Assembly: GCA_021826655.1 (NCBI GenBank)
Contig: JAKAZC010000012.1
Span: forward strand, 1-19,064
Reading direction: 5' to 3'
DNA: 19,064 nt
Origin: Actinomycetes bacterium
GTDB lineage: Bacteria; Actinomycetota; Acidimicrobiia; Acidimicrobiales; RAAP-2
Every line of letters starts with the position of its first letter. Position 1 is the stretch's first letter. The position numbers and the translations under genes were made by a program. Below the pieces are notes generated by a model. It was not told the DNA's origin. It saw only the letters and a program-made list of their open reading frames with translations, and searched no databases. Below are positions 1-6,497 of this stretch, in pieces.

Positions 1-205
1 GATTCGGATCATGGCCAAGAAGGGCCTTCCCGGTTACTGGAGGATCCTGAAGAACGCCGGGAGGTTCCTGTTCCGCGTCCAGGAGCGGCCCATTACTCCC
101 GAGGCATGGGGTCGTCTCTTCAAAGGTGCGGGTTTCGGCGACATCCAGAGCGTCATCGTGGTTGCCGAAGCCGCGGTGGTGACGGGAGTCAAGCCGGACG
201 GTTGA
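1..205 (+). CDS. C-terminal end of a SAM-dependent methyltransferase-like protein (partial)
   Basis: The window opens inside this frame (codons begin at base 2), so only about 67 residues are visible; the ATG at 11 is probably internal. The tail reads ITPEAWGRLFKGAGF, then a beta-rich VIVVAEAAVVTGVKP and the stop. An 'LF..AGF.D' helix followed by a hydrophobic strand and a short polar end is typical of class I methyltransferases of the Methyltransf_11/UbiE type, where the last strands lie after the SAM-binding motifs. None of the SAM-binding motifs are inside the window, so substrate and family cannot be fixed. It converges on the hydrolase that ends at 254. Confidence 0.45.
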   Translation, partial: IRIMAKKGLPGYWRILKNAGRFLFRVQERPITPEAWGRLFKGAGFGDIQSVIVVAEAAVVTGVKPDG

Positions 206-223
206 CCACCGAGCGCCCGAGAA

Positions 224-253
224 CGCACGTCGACCGGAGCGCCGACCGGTGCG
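224..253. terminator. GC-rich hairpin between convergent stops (weak terminator candidate)
   Basis: CGCAC at 224-228 pairs with GTGCG at 249-253, and a short CGG/CCG stem lies inside. It sits between two convergent stop codons but has no T tract on either side, so it is only a candidate. Confidence 0.2.
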
Positions 254-1333
254 TCAGCCGGACGGGGCGTCGGGACACGGCTGGTCGTCGGGTGGAACGG
301 AGTCAGCGTTGGTCAGCGATGCCAGGCCGGCCACCGTCCCGTCGGTGGTCAGGGCGAGTATGGCTGCGGCCGAACCCTTGAGGTACCCGTTGAGGAAGTC
401 GGTCGTCACTTTGGCCACCACGTCGAGGGGCTGACCCGCCTGTGTGTACGCACTGGTGTGGGTCTGTCCGGCCATTGCCAGGTAGTACTTCGGTTGGGGC
501 GCCTGGTTGAAGAGCTGAACACTGCACGACGGCGGGTTCATGGTGTCGTTCGATCCTTGGACGACCAACAGCGGCACGGCGGGCGGCGGATAGTAGGTCC
601 CGGGGAACCAGGCCAGTTCGGCGCCGGAGAGGATGACGGCGGCCTTGACCAGACTGTTCCGGCAACAGGTGTTGGCGGCGGCGGCCAGGCTGACGTCCCC
701 CCCGTCCGAGTGACCGATGACCCCCACCTCGCGTGAGTCGATCAGCCCCGTCAGGACGCCGGTGGTCGCCGCGCTGTCCCCGAGCACCGAGGAGATGACG
801 AAGGCGAGGTCGGCGGGGTGGTTGACGATGTCAGTCCGCACCAGGCCACCTGGGGACGTCGGGGCGGTGAACGGGTAGACCGGGTCGGCCACCACGTAGC
901 CGGCCGCTGCCCAGGCATCGAGGAGGGCGGCGTATGCCTCGGGACTGATGTCGAACCCTTCGGAGAAGATCACCAGTGGATACGGCCCGCCGACCCGATC
1001 GGGGACGGCACCGGCCTGATCGGGGCCGTCCACCGGTCCCATGGCCGGGTAGCGGACTGTGGTGGGAAGGGTACGAACCGCTCCACCGGGCCCGGCCGGC
1101 TCGGTCACCGTGAGTGTGAGCGTTCCCACCGCGAAGGGAGGTTGCGGGGGCGAGGTAGACGTGGTGGTCGGTGGGTCGGTGGGTCGGGTCGTGGCCGACG
1201 GCACCGCCGACGGCCCGTGTCCGACGTCGGCAACCAGCACGCCCACCACGGCAAGAATTACCAGTGCCGCTCCAAGTGCGGCCCGTCGGCGCCGCACGTG
1301 TACCCGTCGGCGGGACCTTGGTGAGGACACCAT
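254..1333 (-). CDS. Secreted or membrane-anchored alpha/beta hydrolase (esterase/lipase-like)
   Basis: The protein is a 359-residue serine hydrolase. Residues 1-17 are Arg-rich, 18-36 form a single hydrophobic segment (signal peptide or N-terminal anchor), and 40-66 are a Thr/Pro/Ser-rich linker, so the enzyme should act outside the membrane. The catalytic domain has the nucleophile elbow GHSDGG (Ser209), a probable acid Asp263 in the SNDT loop and His292 in GQTHTS. A strand followed by FSEGF near 121-126 probably provides the oxyanion hole. Spacing and motifs match the PETase/chlorophyllase-like and dienelactone-hydrolase-like branch; the substrate is unknown. Paired cysteines at 223-224 could form disulfides. 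The frame stays open to an ATG at 1420. I prefer the ATG at 1333 because it puts the Arg-rich segment and hydrophobic helix at the true N-terminus. A TAGAGT box (1343-1338) lies just upstream of it and there is no Shine-Dalgarno. Confidence 0.8.
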   Translation of the reverse strand: MVSSPRSRRRVHVRRRRAALGAALVILAVVGVLVADVGHGPSAVPSATTRPTDPPTTTSTSPPQPPFAVGTLTLTVTEPAGPGGAVRTLPTTVRYPAMGPVDGPDQAGAVPDRVGGPYPLVIFSEGFDISPEAYAALLDAWAAAGYVVADPVYPFTAPTSPGGLVRTDIVNHPADLAFVISSVLGDSAATTGVLTGLIDSREVGVIGHSDGGDVSLAAAANTCCRNSLVKAAVILSGAELAWFPGTYYPPPAVPLLVVQGSNDTMNPPSCSVQLFNQAPQPKYYLAMAGQTHTSAYTQAGQPLDVVAKVTTDFLNGYLKGSAAAILALTTDGTVAGLASLTNADSVPPDDQPCPDAPSG

Positions 1334-1406
1334 CCGAACTCTACAGCCGGTACAGGAGGACGAGGTGTCGGGATCGGGCCGATGCCACCGCACGTCGATG
1401 GTTGAG

Positions 1407-1412
1407 TAGGGT
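1407..1412 (+). promoter_or_regulatory. Candidate -10 box (TAGGGT) for the GNAT gene
   Basis: TAGGGT fits the TANNNT pattern seen before several genes here. It lies in the 151-bp divergent gap between the hydrolase and GNAT genes and would give a leader of about 66 nt before the GTG at 1485. No good -35 is visible. Confidence 0.25.
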
Positions 1413-1484
1413 TCCGGCATCGCCCTCGACGGAGACCCCCATCACGCCGCAGATCAGGCCGACCAACCACCGACGGGCGGTGCC

Positions 1485-2183
1485 GTGCGTGTCCGGGCGC
1501 TCACCCACGACGACCTCACGTCTGCGGCCCACCTCCACCGATACGTCCTCGACATGGAGTTCCTGTCGCGCTACGGGCAGGCATTCATGCGCACCTACTA
1601 CCAAGCGTGGGTCGAGGCGCCACAGGGAATCGCTCTGGCAGCGGTGGACGAGCACGACATCCTGGTAGGGACGTTGCTGGGCGCCGTCGACCCCGCGGCC
1701 CACACCCGCGGCATGGTGCGCGGACACGGAGCGGCGCTGGGGGCCCGACTGGCGGTGCAGGCCCTCGGGCACCCGGCGTTGGCCAGAGATCTGATCGTCA
1801 CCCGTGGACGACGCTACGTGCGAGGGTTGGCGCGCCTGGCGAGCGCCCGGTCCGGACGGAGGACCGTACCGCCCACGGCCGGGAACCGCGGTCCGGCCGT
1901 GGGCGAGATCACCCACGTAGCCGTCCAGCCCGATCGTCAAGGATCGGGGATCGGTCGAGCGCTGGTCGATGCGGCGGTGACGGCGGGCCGCGCTGCCGAT
2001 CTGGACGAGCTGGTGCTCGTCACTCCACCCGACCTGGCCGCCGGGTCCTTCTACGAGCGACTGGGTTGGTTGGCCGGTGGCGAGATCACCAGCCAGAGTG
2101 GGGAGGCGTTCCGCCGGTACCGGTTCCCATTGGCGGCGACCGGTCCGGAAGGACCGACGCGGCCTCCTCCTGACGTCGGCTGA
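1485..2183 (+). CDS. GNAT-family N-acetyltransferase
   Basis: This 232-residue protein has a GNAT fold. Residues 1-70 contain the first strand/helices (RALTHDDLTSAAHLH) and the next strands. The acetyl-CoA pyrophosphate-binding motif A is at 144-160 (VAVQPDRQGSGIGRAL, with the Q-x-x-G-x-G signature). FYERLGW at 189-195 is the usual motif B. Between residues 70 and 135 is an Arg/Ala-rich insertion longer than in minimal GNATs. The acyl acceptor cannot be told from sequence. The start is the GTG at 1485, the first start in this frame; no strong ribosome binding site precedes it. Its last 98 bases overlap the 3' end of the convergent SGNH hydrolase gene, and the final 15 residues are Pro/Gly-rich. 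Confidence 0.82.
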   Translation: MRVRALTHDDLTSAAHLHRYVLDMEFLSRYGQAFMRTYYQAWVEAPQGIALAAVDEHDILVGTLLGAVDPAAHTRGMVRGHGAALGARLAVQALGHPALARDLIVTRGRRYVRGLARLASARSGRRTVPPTAGNRGPAVGEITHVAVQPDRQGSGIGRALVDAAVTAGRAADLDELVLVTPPDLAAGSFYERLGWLAGGEITSQSGEAFRRYRFPLAATGPEGPTRPPPDVG

Positions 2184-3954
2184 CGCTGAATCCGCCGTCG
2201 GGCGAGGAGGCGGCGACCGACACCGGCCGGGGAGGTCGGGCTTCGGGTCCAGCCGGGCGGTTCAGGGCCCGCCGTCGCCTGCGCTGCTGGACGGCTCGCC
2301 TGCGCAGGACCACCAGCAGGGCGACGACGGCCAGGGCGATCAGGGTGATGAGGACGGCCAGGACGGCCAGGACCGTATGTCGGGCTCCGACCGGGTGCGA
2401 TGCGATTCGCCGATGCGGCTGCGTCGTGAGGGGCGGAGTCGAGGTCGTCGGGGTCGTGGCGGGTGGGGCGGTCGGGGCCTGGGCCAGGGCCAGTACCTGG
2501 GCGGCAACCATCGCGGCCGGGCACCCGGGTGTCAGTGTCACCGCCAGCGGCTGGGGGACCTGAGGGGCCTCGGGAATTCCGAACAACGAGGTGGGGATGG
2601 CATCGGCCATCACCGTCTGCCCGGCCAGGTTGGGATGGAGATTGTCGTCGGTGAAATAGGGGGCGAACGGGGTGTCGGGTTGGCAAGCACCGTTGTAGAC
2701 GTCGCCCATCACTGCGGCAAGGTTGATGGTCCCGTCGAATCCACTCCCCGGGCTGAGAATCCAGGCGTTCACCGCTGCCAGGGTCGCCTGGTCGGCCGGC
2801 GACCACACCTCAGGATTCTCTCCGTTGCCACCGATGAAGGAGGAGCGCGGGAGCAGGGTGACCCCGAAGATCTTGATGCCGGCGGCATGGGTCTGGGCGA
2901 TGACCGTCTGCATGGCCGCCTCGATGGCCGCCGCCGTACCATAGGAAGTGATGGGCCGGGCGGTGTTCTCACCTCCCGCTCCGAACCAGATGTCGTTGGT
3001 TCCGAGGAAGAGGACGACATCCTTCACCCCGGGGAGCGAGAGGGCATCTGGTGCGAGTCGGGTGACGCCAGGCAGGCCGCCCGAGGTGGCGGCGAAGGTC
3101 GAACCGGGGGGGAACACCGTCAACGTGTTCCCGCTGATCGCCTCGTTCACCAACGCCACCTGCTGGGAGGGTGGCAGCTGTGTGACCCGCTGCTGGAGGG
3201 AGCTCGGCCACCCGTAGCCTGCGACGTTGTTGTTGAACCCCTCGGTGATGGAGTCGCCGAAGGCCACCACCGTCCCCTGGGCCGCGGTCCCCGCCACGGC
3301 GATCGCCGACAGCCACCGCATATTCACATCCGCGAACACGAAACTGGCGGCCGCTGGGTTGGCCGTCTGGTCGCCGACACCGTTGGCGGTGGCGTAGGAA
3401 TCGATCCGTCCCTCACAGCAGTAGTGGACACTGACGGCTGCCGGACCGACGACCGACAGGCTGACGGCCAACTGTTCGCCGGCATGGACGGCCATCACCA
3501 CCGGATCGCTGGTCACCCTTCCGCCGGCCGGGACGGTAACCGAACGACTGCCGCTGAAGGTCACCGGCACGATGGAGCCGGGGACGATGGTGGCCCCCGA
3601 CTGCTGGGTGCCGACGGTCACCGAACCGAAGGTGGTCGGGGTCCCACTCCAGGTGTTGGACAACCGGAGTTGGATCGATGTACCGGCCACCGCCACCCCG
3701 GCGATATCCCGGACGGTGAGGTTGTGCGCCACGACGGAAGGAAGGGTGAAGTCCATCGGGGACGTCCACGCCGTCTGCCAGGTCGCCGGTGGAGGCGTCG
3801 TCGTCGTCGGCGTGGTCGTCGTCACGGTCGTGGTCGACTTGGGTCGTGGCGACGCCGCTGCATCATGAACGCTGCCCACGGTCAGCCCGGCCGCCATCAC
3901 CACGACGACGGCGCTGAGCGCTCGTGCTGGCGTCCACCTCCGGTTCAGAACCAC
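2086..3954 (-). CDS. Secreted, membrane-anchored SGNH/GDSL esterase (XynE-like)
   Basis: This 622-residue surface esterase starts with a signal peptide (hydrophobic 11-27, cleavage probably after 33-35). A Thr/Pro linker (38-57) and a beta-rich N-terminal domain (60-220) follow. The SGNH hydrolase domain has block I GDSITEGF (Ser235), block II Gly275 in AISGN, block III GTND (318-321, Asn320) and block V DNLHP (Asp437, His440). This arrangement of a beta-sandwich before the SGNH domain resembles the XynE-like group of carbohydrate or xylan acetyl-esterases; the actual ester is unknown. A second Pro/Thr linker (490-512) leads to a transmembrane helix at about 527-550, then a very basic stretch (RRRAVQQRRRRR) and a 60-residue tail. 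No LPXTG motif is present, so anchoring is by this helix. The GTG start is preceded by AGGAGG with an 11-nt spacer. The gene end overlaps the GNAT gene antisense. Confidence 0.85.
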   Translation of the reverse strand: MVLNRRWTPARALSAVVVVMAAGLTVGSVHDAAASPRPKSTTTVTTTTPTTTTPPPATWQTAWTSPMDFTLPSVVAHNLTVRDIAGVAVAGTSIQLRLSNTWSGTPTTFGSVTVGTQQSGATIVPGSIVPVTFSGSRSVTVPAGGRVTSDPVVMAVHAGEQLAVSLSVVGPAAVSVHYCCEGRIDSYATANGVGDQTANPAAASFVFADVNMRWLSAIAVAGTAAQGTVVAFGDSITEGFNNNVAGYGWPSSLQQRVTQLPPSQQVALVNEAISGNTLTVFPPGSTFAATSGGLPGVTRLAPDALSLPGVKDVVLFLGTNDIWFGAGGENTARPITSYGTAAAIEAAMQTVIAQTHAAGIKIFGVTLLPRSSFIGGNGENPEVWSPADQATLAAVNAWILSPGSGFDGTINLAAVMGDVYNGACQPDTPFAPYFTDDNLHPNLAGQTVMADAIPTSLFGIPEAPQVPQPLAVTLTPGCPAAMVAAQVLALAQAPTAPPATTPTTSTPPLTTQPHRRIASHPVGARHTVLAVLAVLITLIALAVVALLVVLRRRAVQQRRRRRALNRPAGPEARPPRPVSVAASSPDGGFSVSRRQEEAASVLPDRSPPMGTGTGGTPPHSGW

Positions 3955-4588
3955 GTGATGCTCAGCCTCCTACCGACGGGCCCGTTAGCTCCGCGCTACC
4001 GCTTGGTTCCATTGGCGACCACCAGACGAGCTGCCGCGGGCGGCACTCCCTGCCACGACGAGAGCCGCAACTCCGGCACGGAGCCGCCCGCATCTTACGG
4101 GACCAACTCTGCCGGGGGCTGTCAACGGTGGCCGGACTCCGGAAGGGCGACGGTGCCGGGACCGACGCGGTCGGAGCGGTCCGGACGGATCAGGACGGAG
4201 GCGGATCCGTCGGGACCGTCGACGAGGTCGAACGCCGGGACACCTCCGACGGCCACCGCGACGGCACAGGTGCCGTTCGGGCCCAACCTCCGGCCGACGA
4301 TCGTGGCGGCGGCTGCCCCTGTCGCCGGCCGACGTGTACGACGTGCGGTCCTCGCTCCACCGCCCCGACGTGGATTGGTGGTGACGAAACACGCGGGCCC
4401 CTCGTGGTGCCCGGGTCGCTGATCCCCATCCACCCCGGCTCGCCGGATGGCCGGCGACCCGAGCGGCGACGGGACCCTGGGAGGATGAGCAGTCTCGATA
4501 CCGACCGGATCCCGCTCCGGAAGGGGATCGAACGTCGTCCCCCGGGCATCCGCCGGAAGTCCCGGACCGGGCCGTGGACGGAGGACAC
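3955..4588. other. 634-bp stretch with no convincing gene
   Basis: This lies between the SGNH gene start and the SRPBCC gene end. The part next to the SGNH gene (about 3955-4100) is likely its leader: TAAGAT at 4097-4092 on the minus strand is a possible -10, with TTGACA at 4125-4120 but a 22-base gap, too long for a normal promoter. A minus-strand 103-codon frame at 4122-4433 has G/C-rich third positions in its last 60 codons (ending VALPESGHR) but no recognised domain and a poor first half. It could be a decayed gene end. A plus-strand ATG at 4485 follows GGGAGG with no spacer and opens a 58-codon frame that runs into the convergent SRPBCC gene; it is not persuasive. Confidence 0.4.
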
Positions 4589-5026
4589 TCAGTCAGGTCC
4601 CGTGGCGACGTCGGGTCCGGCGTCGCCACCGGAGGCGGCCACGGCCAGCCGGTCGAGATAGTGGTCCCACCCTCGGGAGTGATCACCTACTGCGTCGTCG
4701 GGCAGGCCCCGGTGGACCAGTCGGACCCTCGTCTTGTCCCCGTCGGGGGTGAGGGTGATCTCGACCTCCGTCGAACGGGCGGGGATCGGGTGGTCGGGCT
4801 CGTCCCAGCCGAAGGTGAACACCACCTTGCGGTCGGGCACCACCTCCACGAATTCGCCGACGGCCGGGTGCACGCCCTGGACCAGGACACGGTAGGCCCC
4901 GCCGACCCGGGATTCGAGCTCGGCTTCGGTACCCATCCACTTGAGATACTCCTCCGGATCGACGAGGAAGGGGAAGATCGTCGCCGGGCCGGCGTCCATC
5001 ACGACCTCGCGCGTCAGTTCAGCCAT
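4589..5026 (-). CDS. SRPBCC/AHSA1-domain protein paired with an ArsR regulator
   Basis: The 145-residue protein is a compact SRPBCC (Bet v1/START-like) domain of the AHSA1 type. It has an N-terminal strand REVVMDAGPATIFPFLVDPEEYLKW, the central 'GGAYRVLVQG' and 'GEFVEVVPDRKVVFTFGW' strands, then 'STEVEITLTPDGDKTRVRLVHRGL' and a C-terminal helix with GWDHYLDRLA (119-128). These domains bind hydrophobic ligands; the ligand here is unknown. The ATG at 5026 overlaps the stop of the upstream ArsR gene by 8 bases and is preceded by AAAGGAA with a good spacer, so the two are very likely cotranscribed and translationally coupled. The ArsR-SRPBCC pair is a common arrangement in actinobacteria. The open frame reaches further upstream, but that part is out-of-frame coding sequence of the ArsR gene. 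The last 15 residues are Gly/Asp-rich. Confidence 0.88.
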   Translation of the reverse strand: MAELTREVVMDAGPATIFPFLVDPEEYLKWMGTEAELESRVGGAYRVLVQGVHPAVGEFVEVVPDRKVVFTFGWDEPDHPIPARSTEVEITLTPDGDKTRVRLVHRGLPDDAVGDHSRGWDHYLDRLAVAASGGDAGPDVATGPD

Positions 5027-5342
5027 CGGTGGTTCCTTTCGCTCGTTCGGCCGATTCGGCCAGGTACTGCAGACGTTGCAGACTCGCGGTCCAGTACTCG
5101 TCGAGGAACCGGCGGAGCCGGTCCATCTGTACCTGGTCCGCCCGGTAGAGCCGACGGGTCCCGTCACGGCGTTCGGTGACCAGCCCTGCCCCCCGCAGGA
5201 CGCCGAGGTGCTGCGAGACGGCCGACCGGGTGACGTCGTCGAACCTGGCCGCGATCTGGGCTGCGGGGAGCTCGTCGGTCCACACCAGCCGGAGGATCTC
5301 TCGCCGTCGGGGTTCCGCCAGGGCCTTGAGCGCCGCGTCCAT
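5019..5342 (-). CDS. ArsR-family winged-helix transcriptional regulator
   Basis: The 107-residue protein has the ArsR/SmtB fold: helix 1-20 (MDAALKALAEPRRREILRLV), a DELPAAQIAARF helix, the recognition helix SAVSQHLGVLRGAGLV (40-55) and the beta wing ERRDGTRRLYRA (57-68). A C-terminal amphipathic helix (72-100) should form the dimer interface. The ELCVCD metal-binding motif is absent, so it is probably not a metal sensor; it belongs with regulators that accompany SRPBCC or other small effector genes. The ATG at 5342 lies 6 bases after a -10-like box, so the transcript may be leaderless, and palindromes in the promoter suggest autorepression. It is followed by, and overlaps, the SRPBCC gene. 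Confidence 0.9.
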   Translation of the reverse strand: MDAALKALAEPRRREILRLVWTDELPAAQIAARFDDVTRSAVSQHLGVLRGAGLVTERRDGTRRLYRADQVQMDRLRRFLDEYWTASLQRLQYLAESAERAKGTTDG

Positions 5343-5348
5343 GCCTCT

Positions 5349-5378
5349 AGTGTAAGTGCAGTCTTACGTAAGTGTCAA
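5349..5378 (-). promoter_or_regulatory. Promoter and palindromic operator of the ArsR-SRPBCC operon
   Basis: On the minus strand a perfect TTGACA (-35, 5378-5373) is followed by an 18-base spacer and TACACT (-10, 5354-5349). The start codon is 6 bases further, which predicts a leaderless or nearly leaderless mRNA. The spacer holds the perfect palindrome CTTACGTAAG (5363-5372), and a second inverted repeat GTAAG-N6-CTTAC covers 5352-5367; GTAAGTG recurs directly at 5352 and 5368. A bound dimer would cover both promoter elements, which fits repression by the ArsR protein itself. Confidence 0.6.
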
Positions 5379-5439
5379 CTGTCGTCGAGGCCGCTCTGGG
5401 GGCACCGCCCGGGTGAGCGCGCGGCGGCCCCCGGCCGCG

Positions 5440-6309
5440 TCAGGCCGCGATGGCATCCAGCTCGACCAGGTCGGACTCGGTCAGGACCAGGGAGGCGCCG
5501 GCCACGTTTTCGTGCAGGTGCTCGAGCGACGAGGTCCCGGGGATGAGCAGCACGTTGGGCGAGCGGTGCACCAGCCAGGCCAGCGCCACCCCCATCGGCG
5601 GTGCGCCGATCCGGTCGGCGACCGCATCGAGCGCCTCGGACTGGAGTGGGGAGAACCCGCCGAGCGGGAAGTAGGGAACGAAGGCGATGCCCTGCCCGGT
5701 GAGGGAGTCGAGCAGATCGTCGTCGACACGGTGGGCGAGGTTGTAGAAGTTCTGCACGCACACGATCGGCGCGATGGCCTGTGCCTCGGCGACCTGCACC
5801 GCCGAGACGTTGCTCACTCCGAGGTGCCTGATCAGACCTTCCCGCTGCAGCTCCACCAGAGCACCGAACGGCTCGGCGATCGATTCCGGCGTGGGGCTGT
5901 CGAAGCCCCCGACCCGGAGGTTGACCACGTCGAGCGTGTCGAGGCCGAGATGGATGAGGTTGTCGTGCACTGCCTGACGGAGCTGTTCGGGCGTGCGGGC
6001 GTGGGGCCAGCCACCGTGGACGTCCCGGTAGGCACCGACCTTGGTGACGATGTGCAGCGAGTCGGGGTAGGGGTGCAGCGCCTCCCTGATGATCTGGTTG
6101 GTGACGTGCGGACCGTAGAAATCACTGGTGTCGATGTGGGTGATCCCCAGCTCCACCACTTCGCGGAGCACGGCCACAGCCGCGTCGCGATCGGCCGGGG
6201 GGCCGAACACGTGCGGGCCGGCCAACTGCATCGCGCCGTATCCCACACGGGTGACCGTCAGGCCCTCCGCCATGGTGAACGTCCCGCCTGTATCGGCCTG
6301 TGCCGTCAT
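5440..6309 (-). CDS. Aldo/keto reductase (YdbC-like)
   Basis: This 289-residue TIM-barrel oxidoreductase should reduce aldehydes or ketones with NAD(P)H in the cytoplasm. Visible signatures are RVGYGAMQL (21-29), the active-site region THIDTSDFYG with Asp60 and Tyr65, Lys90 in IVTKVG, REGLIRHLGVSN (156-167), VQNFYNL (185-191) and the cofactor-binding LIPGTSSLEHLHEN (255-268). The usual catalytic His position reads VVNLR, so Asn130 replaces His. The same 'VNLR' is known from the E. coli YdbC (pyridoxal reductase) branch, which suggests the subfamily rather than a defect. Two ATGs (6315, 6309) follow a GGAGGAGGGG ribosome site; 6309 gives the usual family N-terminus (MTAQ...GTFTM). A 188-bp gap separates it from the phosphotransferase upstream, so it may have its own promoter, though none is obvious. 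Confidence 0.88.
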   Translation of the reverse strand: MTAQADTGGTFTMAEGLTVTRVGYGAMQLAGPHVFGPPADRDAAVAVLREVVELGITHIDTSDFYGPHVTNQIIREALHPYPDSLHIVTKVGAYRDVHGGWPHARTPEQLRQAVHDNLIHLGLDTLDVVNLRVGGFDSPTPESIAEPFGALVELQREGLIRHLGVSNVSAVQVAEAQAIAPIVCVQNFYNLAHRVDDDLLDSLTGQGIAFVPYFPLGGFSPLQSEALDAVADRIGAPPMGVALAWLVHRSPNVLLIPGTSSLEHLHENVAGASLVLTESDLVELDAIAA

Positions 6310-6497
6310 GCGCATTCCCCTCCTCCGTACGGACTCCACTCGGGCGAGCGCACCGGCCGCCTGCCGGCACGGCGCCGTCGCCCACCACCACACTGTGCCC
6401 GCTTCGAGCCGGGCCGGCCAGCGCCGAGGTGGCGCACGGGTCGACTGGGCAGCATGGGGTCGCGGGCGCCGGGGTCGGCACCGGCGATCACCGGGGC

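Noticed and set aside
2420..2600. Sortase (LPXTG) signal in the SGNH esterase
   Set aside because: The sequence before the C-terminal helix reads PPLTTQPHRR and the tail after the helix is far too long for a sorting signal.
2077..4422. A 781-codon plus-strand open frame
   Set aside because: It is antisense to the SGNH esterase, is rich in Gly/Arg/Asp with no domain, and arises from the strong third-position bias of the true gene.
4485..4661. Small plus-strand ORF beginning MSSLDTDRIPL
   Set aside because: GGGAGG touches the ATG without a spacer, the product has no recognisable features, and it overlaps the convergent SRPBCC gene.
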